Below, piece by piece: positions 53,973 to 64,000 of a stretch of 64,000 bases of DNA. The notes under the pieces are model-generated. The model was not told the origin of the DNA. It did not search any database and saw nothing but the letters and a program-made list of their open reading frames with translations. Every line of letters begins with the position of its first letter. Position 1 is the stretch's first letter. The stretch lies in NCBI RefSeq assembly GCF_021917145.1, contig NC_061065.1, forward strand, positions 3,787,168 to 3,851,167. Direction: 5' to 3'. The translations under genes and the position numbers were made by a program. Origin of the DNA: Hypomesus transpacificus. Taxonomy: Eukaryota; Chordata; Actinopteri; Osmeriformes; Osmeridae.

Positions 53973-54161
53973 TGTGTGTGTGTGTGTGTTTATGCATGCG
54001 TGTCACACACTAAAAAGAGGAGAGGAAGAAGGGAACATTGAGCATTGCTGAAACTATTAAGTTACAACCCCTGATCATTAAAAAGTGCAATTATTTTCTG
54101 AACTGTGCAATGAGTGCTGTGTGTGTGCAGTTTGTGTGTGTGTGTGTGTATGTGTGTGTGG
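53973..54161. repeat. Two (TG)n microsatellites
   Basis: TG blocks at 53973-53990 and 54119-54161 separated by ordinary sequence. Confidence 0.85.
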
Positions 54162-54399
54162 ACATAATCCCCGTTGCATATGACCCCCTGCAATGTTCTG
54201 TCCTTTCCCCCCTTTCCTGTGAATCGACATGACCCTAACACCCAGTGACGGGATGAAGGAGTCGCTTTCCCTCTGGAACAATGAAACACAATCACAGCGG
54301 CGTGTGGTACAGTTAGTTCAGCCAACCCCAATGATCTGGCTATTTCTATACGCAGCCAGAGGGAGATACACTCCTCAGAGTGGAGATTTGTGTATACTG

Positions 54400-54428
54400 C
54401 CCCCCCCCCCCCCCTCCCCCGCCCCCCG
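54400..54428. repeat. Poly-C rich tract
   Basis: C15 at 54400-54414 followed by further short C runs. Confidence 0.9.
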
Positions 54429-55480
54429 TCCCGCCCCACCCACGCGGCTCCATGACAAGGCCCCAGTCTGGGAGGTGGCTGGCGGGGGTCCGAGACGCAG
54501 ACTTTGACATATTACCCGAGGGCCACTTGTGCCAAGATTTATGGGTGATTTCCAGGCCCCCTGCATATGAGGGCCTGATGAGAATGTGCAATCAATAAGA
54601 TAATAGCAACCGAAACAGCGGCTAGAGTTGAATTTATCGATGCACTGTAACTCCTGTCAAGTGGGTGTGTGACATCCGACTGCTCCCTGGCTCCTGTGGT
54701 GTTTACCTCGACAGAACCTCCCGATGCCTTCACACTCACACAGCAGCTCCTGCAGCAGGATATTAAACAGCCTGATGTCGAAACCCCAAATGGATCCCAT
54801 GTTTTTGTCATCCCAGGCTAAGAAAAGCTGAACCAAACTATTGTGTTTGAGGAAAGCGAAATACAATCAATATCAATCGAATGATGGCGACATTAAAAGA
54901 TGACATTTGAAATACCGTTGTGCCCTTGTATTTTGAGCTTTCCCATTTGAAGTTCTAGCGACATAGAAGGAGCTGATGAAATCCCTCCCCCTTTAGCTTT
55001 TCAGCAAAGCACCGCCACACATGACAAACAGCCAGGCTGTCACAGCAGCTCATCCAGACCCATATATAATGCAGCCCTGTTGATTATGGTGTGGTGGGAC
55101 TCTGGTCCTCCTCCTGTGCAGGCTGGTGGGGGGTGGCCTGACAATACTGTCCCAGTCTGGGGGGTGCGTGAGGGAGGCTGGTGGTGCGGCGGACACTGGC
55201 TGGGCGGAGGAGTGCTGGATCAGCTGGCTGAAGGAAGATTAATGCCCAGGCCAGCCGGTGATCCATCACATGAGATGGCTCTGTAGAGGCTAGAGGCAGG
55301 GGCGTGGCCCACTCGGCCCTGTCCCTGTCCCCCCCACACACACACACACACCCGGCCCCCACCCACCCCTGTTCTGATGGATGGTTGCTTGGATGTCAGA
55401 GATCCTCCTGCCTGATGGTCAGTTGGAGGGCTTTAGGAGTCCCAGCCTGCTTGAGAACTGGAGGGTAGGTTTGGCTGAAT

Positions 55481-55625
55481 TTCTCTCTTTTTCTGTCTCT
55501 CTTGATCTCTGTCTCTCAATGTCTTGATCTCTGTCTGTCTGTCTGTCTGTCTCTTTCTCTGTCTCTCTCTATGTTTCTTTCTATCTAGCTATGTCTCTTT
55601 CTTTCAAGCTACAAATCTCTCTCTG
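55481..55625. repeat. TCTG/TCTC pyrimidine-rich tract
   Basis: Degenerate TCTC and TCTG tetranucleotide array including a short perfect (CTGT)n block. Confidence 0.85.
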
Positions 55626-55786
55626 TGACCTCTTGGGAGAAAATGGCTGAGATGTCTTCATTCTCATAAGTGGTTTGATATAGCTTGAGTCGCATTTATA
55701 ATTCACTGTGACTGACCCAATGTGACAGGCTCAGGCTCAAAATCAGGTAGCGGTTTTTCACACAGCAGTAACATCCCAACACAAAA

Positions 55787-55808
55787 GGGGGGGGGGGGGG
55801 GGGGGGGG
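55787..55808. repeat. Poly-G tract, 22 nt
   Basis: Uninterrupted G run after ACAAAA. Confidence 0.95.
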
Positions 55809-57297
55809 TACAGAGCACACTGGGATTTTCATGACACTTTTCACATCAAATTTGCCATCATTTCACCAGTCATGACAAAGTCTCATTTGATGAGGTGTCA
55901 CACGGTTTCACACAAAGCCTGACACAATAAAAACAGAACAGATGAACAACTCGTGAGAAAGCCATTGTTTATATTTGTGTTTTTACTCTGCAAAAACTTT
56001 GTTGGGCCAGCATTGTCCTCTCCTCAGCTCTGTGCTGGTCACACACTGTGACACGTCCCAAGTAGACCTGCTGACGCATGACTTTAGAGGTCGTTCCATG
56101 ACGAGATGAGCCGTCACACCGTGAAATATCTGCTGTGACATCCCGCGCTGCGTTCTGCTGACACCTGGAAGTGCACTCTGCCATTACCCAGGATGCACCA
56201 GGGAAGGAGAGGGGAAGTGAGGGACTGTCATGCTGGAGACACAGAGTGGACGAGTCCAGGTTGGTTAGGTGGGTCCTCATTTCTAAGAGAGCAAAGTGCA
56301 CCGGCGTAAATGTCCATTAACTCACCCTTTGTTGCATACTTCGTATAGCAGCGTCATATTTCCTGCCGTTTTCCCTTCTGAAAGATATGGTGGGATAGTT
56401 GGCAGAACAGATGGTAAAGAACTTCCACAAGCATTTCTGTCATTTTGTTGCCAAGCAGCCTTGATAGTCTGTCCACCAAAAGCCTTCAGTAGACTCTTCC
56501 TGTCCCTCTCTGATTCAGTTTTCCCTTTTCCCTTTCCCCTGCATACGGTCGGCTACGAGAAGCTGTGAGATTGCAGGGCAGCATGGTGCCATGGCAGCAC
56601 AACAGAGGCGGAGGCTGGAGCCAGCAGGAGCACACATCTCCAACACACAACCCATGCCAGCTCCAACCACACTGCCGCACCGCACTTGAATAGAGACTCT
56701 TGAATTGAGACGTGCACTCAATAAAAGGGTTTCAACCACCCACTCATTCAGTGATGTCAAGTGGAATATATTTGCCATCAGCGCCCAAACACACACTGGG
56801 GTACATACCCTCACCAAAGCACCAACCCATGTATTCCTTATGTCAGCTGACTCTAAGGATGGGAAGTCATAAACATGTTGTATGACATGGTGTCAAGGTT
56901 ATTTTCTGGATGTACAGAACACACACACACAATCTTCCTAGTCTCCTCTTGGACTGCATAGTCCAGAATTGTTGTCTTTCCTGAAAGACCACTAGGCGTT
57001 TTTAGGTTTGATGTTATTCAAAGTGCATTATTGAGACTGGTCTCTTTTAATCTTCTCAGGGCAGGGGCAGCATGTGTGGATTATGGGATTTGCAGCTGTC
57101 AGCTCTCTCCTCCCATTGTTTTGCAGTTGAAGTAGGCCAGCGGTTTGGGACACCATGACTGAAGCTGTGGGTCCGTGTCTACAGACCTCCCTGGCCATGG
57201 CAGTCAGCACAGGTCAATACCTCAAGAAGAGAGGACAGCTATGCTGAGCGCTGTCATTAATAATGAGACTCTGCTACTTGTGCTGTTCTCTCCCCGT

Positions 57298-57370
57298 CCC
57301 CCCCCCCCCCCTCTCTCGCTCTTTCCCTCTCCCTCTCTGTCTCTCCCTGTCTCTCTCTGTCTTCTTCTCT
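57298..57370. repeat. C14 run followed by a CT-rich tract
   Basis: C14 at 57298-57311, then CTCTC and CCCTCT units. Confidence 0.85.
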
Positions 57371-58845
57371 CTCTTATTTTGATGAATGTGTCCAGTCTGG
57401 TCCCAAGGCTGGTGGTCAGGTTACAGGGCTATCACACCTGTCTAAGGAGACTTACATTTTATTGTGTTTTTTTACCCTGAAGAGGGTTTGTTTTATGGCC
57501 GGTGGATGTCCCTCAGCTAGCCCAAAACCACACAGCTAACCACCGCACCAAATTGTTCATTGTAAGGAATGAGGAAGTTTGAGTGCGCTCGGCTTTGCAT
57601 GCATCCATAAACTAAACTCTGGCTCTCAGTATCTCTGCGTGCGGTAGTTCTATTTAAGGCACCTGCAGTAGCGCAGCCAAATCAGTGCTGTGAGAACAAA
57701 GACAGGCCTCTGCATTATTTGGTGCTCCTGAACCAGAGCCAGATGACTGTTTAACCTTAGCTACTGAACGATGACCTGGGCCACATCCTCTCAGCCCCTT
57801 TCAGTGCTCACACCAGGTAGGGTCAGTAGAGAAGCCTTTATCTCTCACTCCCTCACCCCCTCATCTCTCTCCCGCTCCCTTCCTCCCCTTGTCTTCGCAT
57901 CCCACAGTCCACTTCCAAGGCAGCATCAGTGTGGATCGTGTTCTCAGCCGGGCGCAGTATTGCACGGACAAGTGAACTACGTGCAGTGCCCTATGAAAAG
58001 AGCCGGGGCAGGAAATGTAAGCCAGGCCGGAGGCTGCCGGGCAGGGGCTCATCCTCCTCAGTCTTCTGGACGCCCACAGGCCTGGAGGAAGGCTAAAATA
58101 GGATATAACCCCCACACACACTCACACACCAGCCGTCACCAACCAACACACCAGGAGAAGCTTTGTATCATGTGCTCTGACCAGCAGCTCCACAGATGTG
58201 CCAGTCTAAATCCTCCATACTGTGGCTCGGCCAATGGGATTACATAACGAGGGTAGCCGGAGACTGGTTGGTTTAAGACTGACCTCAAATAAGGTCATAT
58301 TGTATTCTACTCTGCACACTACCATTGCTGGATTATAAGCTTTCTCCTCCTGGCTGGTATGTCTAAACACATGAAGAAGCTAGCTTGGTCCACAGACAAA
58401 TAACCATTGAACAAACTGCTAATGTCGATCCCTACATTCCAGATAATGTGGAAGGGGCTTTAGAGTAAGGACTACTGGATTAGACCCTAGTTATAAATAG
58501 ACAGGGAGGAAGCACGATGCAGTTTGACATATGGTGTGTATGTGTTTGTGTTAGAGAGAGAGATATTAAGTTGATGAGCCTGAGTGCATTTTTCTGTCAT
58601 TTACTTGTGATTTCCAATTTCCTCTCCTAAAGAGTTACAAATGTACCGCAGCCGTATTCAGATAGAAAGATGGATAGAGAGGCAAATATGGTGAACATTT
58701 GTATACTTTAATGGACAGTAACAATGAACTGGGCAAGAGGAGAGCCTTAATGCAAGCTTTTCAACCCCTCACCAATTTCACACCCATATATTTTTCATTA
58801 TTGCATTCATCCCTCTGTCTCTTTCTCCTCCCCCATTCCCCTGTC

Positions 58846-58883
58846 ACTCCCCCCCTCTCTCTCTCTCTGTCTCTGTCTCTCTT
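58846..58883. repeat. CT-rich microsatellite
   Basis: Short C run leading into CTCTCT and CTGTCT units. Confidence 0.85.
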
Positions 58884-60152
58884 TGAAATGAAACACTTCT
58901 CTGAGCCAGTGGTGAGGCTAGGGTATTTTCAGAGAGCAGGAAAAGTCCAGCAGAAACAGCAGCTTAATTCTGTGATGTTACCAAACATCTGTTCAGAGGC
59001 AGATGCCAGGCCTGACCCAAAGCCCAGTGTTTGGGATATGAGGGTGCCAGGGACAGATAGACATTGAGCTTGGTTGTTATTCTCTCTTCACAGTCCCTGC
59101 TAGGCTTGTCTCTGACCGGACCAGGTGACCTCAAGTTAATGTGGAGGTTCTTGCATCCAATCTCCTCATGATCAATCCAAAGGTTTTAATGATCACAGAT
59201 GTATATGTTTACACAGACACAGGGATTATGTCCAGTCGGCACATTTCTTCCTCAGACCAAAGTAACTTTAGCCTCGGCTGCGTCTCATTCCCTGAGCCAT
59301 GGAAAATGAAGAGAGGCAAAGAGTTCTGAAGAAGAAGAAACCAATTCATCAGCTCAAATGCAGTGGATGCTCAGCTGTCACACATGTAAACGTAAACACT
59401 TCCATCAATCAGCAGGCTGTGCTGCCTCGTCAGGGAGCTGTGTGGGGTTATTCATCTGGCTCACACATCTCACTCTAATCAATGAGTGGAATCGGAAATG
59501 TAACCCACCCCCCCACCCCCCTCCCCCACCTGTCCCCGACGGCTACCATAAAATAACTGTTTACAATGTCATGATAAAGACAGCTAACTCTGGCTCCAAG
59601 TCGCCAACATTCTATGCCTGTCAGGAAGAATCAGTGTGTTGCTTTCTTTGGTACAGGTTCAGCACCAATCACCATGCTGGAAATTATATAATTCAAAGCA
59701 AAATTATTGATTAAAAATGCTCTCAATATTAGTTAAGAGGGGAGTGTGTTGCTGGGTCGACACATGGTTATTTTGGTTTCCTTGGTAATCTGTGGAGTGG
59801 TTGGCGTCAAGCCCACGGCCTTGTCTGAGTTGTCCATTACTCAATATCTACTCTACATTCTGTCATGACCCCCTCCTTAACACACGCACACACATTCACA
59901 AATCAAAGGCTGTTTGATTGGGGATGTTCTCTTTAAAACAGCTTATCGCTTATTGTCATACACCTGAGCTGAGAGAATGAGGGAGAAAGAGAGAGGAAGA
60001 AACATCATCTTTTGTAAACAGGTGACAGGATGAGTGATGGGAGGATGAGATCAAAGTTAAAAGAAGAGAGAGATCAAAAGAGGCAAAGGTAAGCGAGGGA
60101 CAAATAGAGAACCTACGGTATACATGGCAGAGCTCGGAAGGGGGCCAGGAAA

Positions 60153-60167
60153 GGGGGGGGGGGGGGG
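60153..60167. repeat. Poly-G tract, 15 nt
   Basis: Uninterrupted G run. Confidence 0.95.
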
Positions 60168-63100
60168 TTGAAGGTGACCAGAGGTGCGGAGAGGCGGGGC
60201 CTATCCTGGGCTGCTGGAGGAGGCAACTGACTAGCTAGAGCTCAGCTGAATTCATCCAGTGCTAGAGGGCTAGCCATCCGCACATGCAGGGGGTGTGGTG
60301 CAGACCTAGCCCTGTTAGCTTAGCGTCCTCTGGAAGACACCCCTGGTTGTTCTCTGAGACAGAATGGTAAGATGTCACGTGTACGTAGATCACTGTGATA
60401 GTGTTATCAATGTGATTACAATCTGGCTCTGACAGAGAATGGAAAAAGCTTATTACGCCAGTGGATTAATTCATTAAAGCCTTTGTGAACTGGTACATCT
60501 CCAAGTTAGGCCTTAGTGGACTAGTCCATCTACAGGCTAGTTTATAATAGTCCATACCTTTGTAATGTGTCTTTGAGCATATTATCTCAAATATGGGTAC
60601 AACCGCCTCTTTGCTTTCAGTACAGTCGGATAATACTTCCATAACAAAATACCACCCAATAGAGACTATACGTCTACTGTCAGAATGAGATACAGTACCT
60701 CAGTGACATCACTATGCATGTCATCAGTGTAATGGAAGTGAGAGGATAAGTCCAGCTCCTGGTTGAGTTCTGCCCTAGATAGAATGTTAAAGACAGGCAG
60801 GGGGCAGCCAGGTGATAGGGGGCTCCACACTGCTGAGTGGGCGAGAAAACTCACATACACACAAACGTATGTATACTCACACACACTCCTGTCCCACTTT
60901 CTTGTGTTCCCTGGTGTGTGTCCCAGCATCTGTCTCTAATCCCATCCCAGTGAGTGGACCTCTTAACCAGAGGTTGCCATCCTGGGTTTTCTGTCTGTTA
61001 CAAATAAATTGGATTTTTTTTCTTCTGTCTTCACACAATGTTTGTCTGGGGCACGGAAGGCAAACCTCTAAGGATTGCAAGGAAAACCTTCTGTGTCGCT
61101 AATCACTGTTTCTAGGTTAGGTTTCTCTGTGTTTTGATGTAGCAGGGAACTGGGGAGAACACAACAAAATGAAAGTAACGAAATGGATTCGACACTTAGG
61201 GTCACATGGGTGGACTGTGATGTTCTGCTTTTTGTTTGTGTAGCTGTAGTGGCCGGTATATTAACAGGTTAGAGAGAGAGGGAGATAGGGAGAATCAGAC
61301 AGACAGACACACAGGGATGATTTGACCTGTTTCAACAGAAACGTCAGAGAGTGTGGTGGTCTTTCAATTCCTGTCTGCAGCCAGATGGTATTCATAGAAA
61401 GCAGGTTGACAACCTTGGCTTGGCAGGAACATCAGACAGACTCACCTCCCTCTTCCCTGAACAGGTGCAGCGTCCCAACCCTCTTTCCTGCTCAGCAGTG
61501 ACACACTGTGGCAAATAAACAAAGTGACCATAAACAATGCAAATCAGATGTTTTACTAAGGAGGTTAAAACGATGGGTATGCCTATATTCACCCAAGTTC
61601 CGTTTCAAGCTGCACTGCTCATCCATGTGACCCAGCCATGAGCGATGTCACAGGTCTGATTTAGAGCAGAAAAGGCTGTGACTGGGTCAGCATGCAACAC
61701 CGGGTCAGTGCCATGTTACCCCCACAGAGGAACAGACAGGTGGGATCAATGTGCAATTGATGCAAAAGTCATTGCAGGCCCATGGCCACAATGTCATGGT
61801 CAGTCCTTTTTGCTGATGCATGTACTTTAACTACCAAGAAATATATCCCCCTTGTCGATACGACACGCTGGTGGCACATGCTGGTGTGACCGTGAATGTT
61901 AAACGTATTGATCGGTCACAATGATGCTGATAAGTATATCATAATACACACTTACGTACTTACTTCAGAAGGGCGTAATGGAGCTATACTTATATTCATA
62001 CTAAGCCCATTGATAAGCTATAAACACAGATCATTGCTTGTTCTTCATCTACAGCAGAACATGTCTGCATCTCTGGGCTGCCAGGTTTGTTTGACTCACG
62101 TCTGAAGATGCCTTCATCCATACCGCAGGCGCACTTAAGACACACAGCAAGATCCTTATGCATTATAGATGTCATCATTAGTTTTTCTCCAGATTGTTGG
62201 TCCAGGACTCATAAATAATTAATTCTGTTCTTCTTACTCATCAAGCCTCCCTGGTAAACTCAAAGACAAAAGGAGATACAGGTTCTTTTGAAGACATAAG
62301 TTGCTGATGGGCTGTAGTTTGACCTTGAGGTGTAATGGAGAGGTTAGCTTGCCTTGCAACTAGGCAGAACAAATAATTGATCATATGTTAGAAAACATTG
62401 TGTGTTGTCCCCTAATACATTAACCTTACACTGTTCAGTAGTGTGAAAGTATGTATCAGTCAAGAGGCCCATCTGCTGCCCAAACACACCACCACAGTAT
62501 AGGTCCCAGTTCATTTATTGGATCAAAGAGATTTAGCAAAATTGAACTTTCTAATTAAAGGCTGGGCAAGAGCTTTCTTATCATTAACATATCAAATAGT
62601 TGCCACATGTGCCACAGACACATGCTAGTGCCAGAGCCAGTACAGAAAATAAGAATTAAAGAATTAGAAAAGCAGGTCTTTGCTTTTGCAGCTTCCCAAT
62701 TGAACACTAGACAGTATTAATTAAGCTTCACCACCAGAATGAGTAACAAAGAAACCATGATCAAGACAAGTGTTTCATTAGTTTCCACAATTTACAGTCA
62801 ACAACATAGGAGCCTTCTAAACAAGCCTTGAATTATCTGTAATCATTGACCATTATTGTTTCTATCAACTGTATCCATTACAAACAGCTCAGTAAAAGCC
62901 CAATTAAAGGGTCACTATTCCTAAAGGATTGGTGTTGAGGGGGGGGCGGGGGGGCTGTAACACAGCATTCGTAAAGCAGATTAAGCATACACGGTAATAT
63001 GGTCTTGGAAATTAATCATCAGAAGTCCAGTTCAACTATAGCTAGAAAACACTCCCACTAGCACCTGTCTACAGGGCCTCAGCAAAAACCCCTTCAGGGG

Positions 63101-64000
63101 TTCCATTCCTCCACTCACCCTGGCCCTTGCTATTCCTTCCATACCATTATAGTTGGTCTAACCCAGTTCCACATACCCAACTCCAGCATTTCACTTGCAC
63201 TCTCAGACATGGACCGAATTTCATGAAAAGTAAGAAATTCGTAACAATTCAAAGACTCACATTTAAGAGACAAGACACATGGAAAAGACAACAGCAACCA
63301 TAGACCTACAGATAAAAAAATCAGAATAGACAAGACATGACAAAAACACTTTTAACTCAGGCTACTCAAAAGGTTCATTTTGTTTTACAAAACAGGGAAA
63401 GGGCATTGGACTTAGTCCATTTTCAAAAAAATTGTGAGAGACTTAAGGTGCTTCCTGCAATGTAATTGAAGTGAGTTGAAGGAACTGAAAGACAAACCAC
63501 AGTGCATTATCAACCATGCAATTCCACTTTCCTCCACTACCACCTTTCCAGTAGTACTGGTTCTCTTCAACTGCTGTGCCAATACTGACAATAAACCAAA
63601 TTGCATAATTCAAATGGTTCAAGTTAGTTCTTTCCCAAAAATTAAGTGTTTAAAATAACAATTAAAATGCTTCACTCTGAATTACTGTAATCCCTTTTCT
63701 CTCGCTCTGCCTATGAAAAGAACAAGCAGCATTGCCACATGTAGTGTGTCACCAAGACAGCTTCATATCAAAACCATGACTTGCATATTTAAGACAACAC
63801 AGAAGAGTCAGAAATAAACTACTGTAGCTGGTTTAGAATGATCCACTTTAGAGACCACAAACTGGACCCATGTCAATCATCAAAACTCGGAAGGCAACCT
63901 GTAACAGCATTCCTTACAACTTCGACAACACCTTCCATCAAACCGGAGGTTAACATGGCAACATACTGCAAAGGGACGAGCATACAGTTGGTGCATTGTA

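Larger units (their letters stand above)
48100..64000. other. Gene-poor 3' flank
   Basis: About 16 kb with no recognised exon, RNA gene or transposon protein on either strand. Open frames are short and of low complexity, or lack splice-site and family support. The region contains TG and TC microsatellites, a 35-bp minisatellite and five long G/C homopolymers between 52.5 and 60.2 kb. It may contain distal enhancers of gjd2 or actc1, which cannot be judged here. Confidence 0.6.

Overview
This is genomic DNA from a vertebrate, almost certainly a ray-finned (teleost) fish. Genes are split by GT-AG introns, intergenic DNA is rich in CA/TG, GA, AT and poly-G/C simple repeats, and the proteins are vertebrate-specific. 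Four protein-coding genes are supported, all on the + strand: meis2 (TALE homeobox factor, coding 5227-18297), a long C2H2 zinc-finger gene that fits znf770 (30846-34190), actc1 (alpha-cardiac actin, coding 42457-44344) and gjd2 (neuronal connexin 35/36, coding 45622-46949). The exact species cannot be named from the sequence.

Layout. 1-4.6 kb: non-coding upstream DNA with several microsatellites. 4.6-20.3 kb: meis2 with promoter, a leader full of upstream ORFs, 12 coding exons (390 aa, short WHYM-ending isoform) and a 3' UTR exon. That exon contains the decayed remains of the alternative long C-terminus known from other Meis genes. 20.3-30.4 kb: intergenic, with a second perfect PBX-MEIS decamer, two strong hairpins and a CTCF-like site. 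30.4-34.2 kb: znf770, with a non-coding first exon and a single coding exon of 1114 aa holding 14 fingers mostly in tandem pairs. 34.2-41.7 kb: intergenic, with long AT and GA microsatellites. 41.7-44.6 kb: actc1 with E-box, CArG and TATA promoter elements and six coding exons (377 aa). 45.3-48.1 kb: gjd2, two coding exons (304 aa), with an RE1/REST-like element in its intron. 48.1-64 kb: no recognisable gene; simple repeats, poly-G/C tracts and a 35-bp minisatellite.

The order and shared orientation meis2, znf770, actc1, gjd2 match human 15q14 (MEIS2, DPH6, ZNF770, AQR, ACTC1, GJD2, all on one strand). DPH6 and AQR are not visible at the corresponding positions. The locus is very compact: meis2 coding exons span 13 kb, and gjd2 begins about 1 kb after the actc1 poly(A) signal. 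The genes do not form a pathway; they are a conserved syntenic block of a patterning factor, a putative DNA-binding protein, a sarcomere component and an electrical-synapse channel.

The most notable observations are the relic long-isoform exon of meis2, the uORF-rich meis2 leader with an exact PBX-MEIS site, the finger-pair duplication in znf770, the compressed RE1-like site in gjd2, and an excess of long G/C over A/T homopolymers. I found no evidence for a novel multi-gene system.
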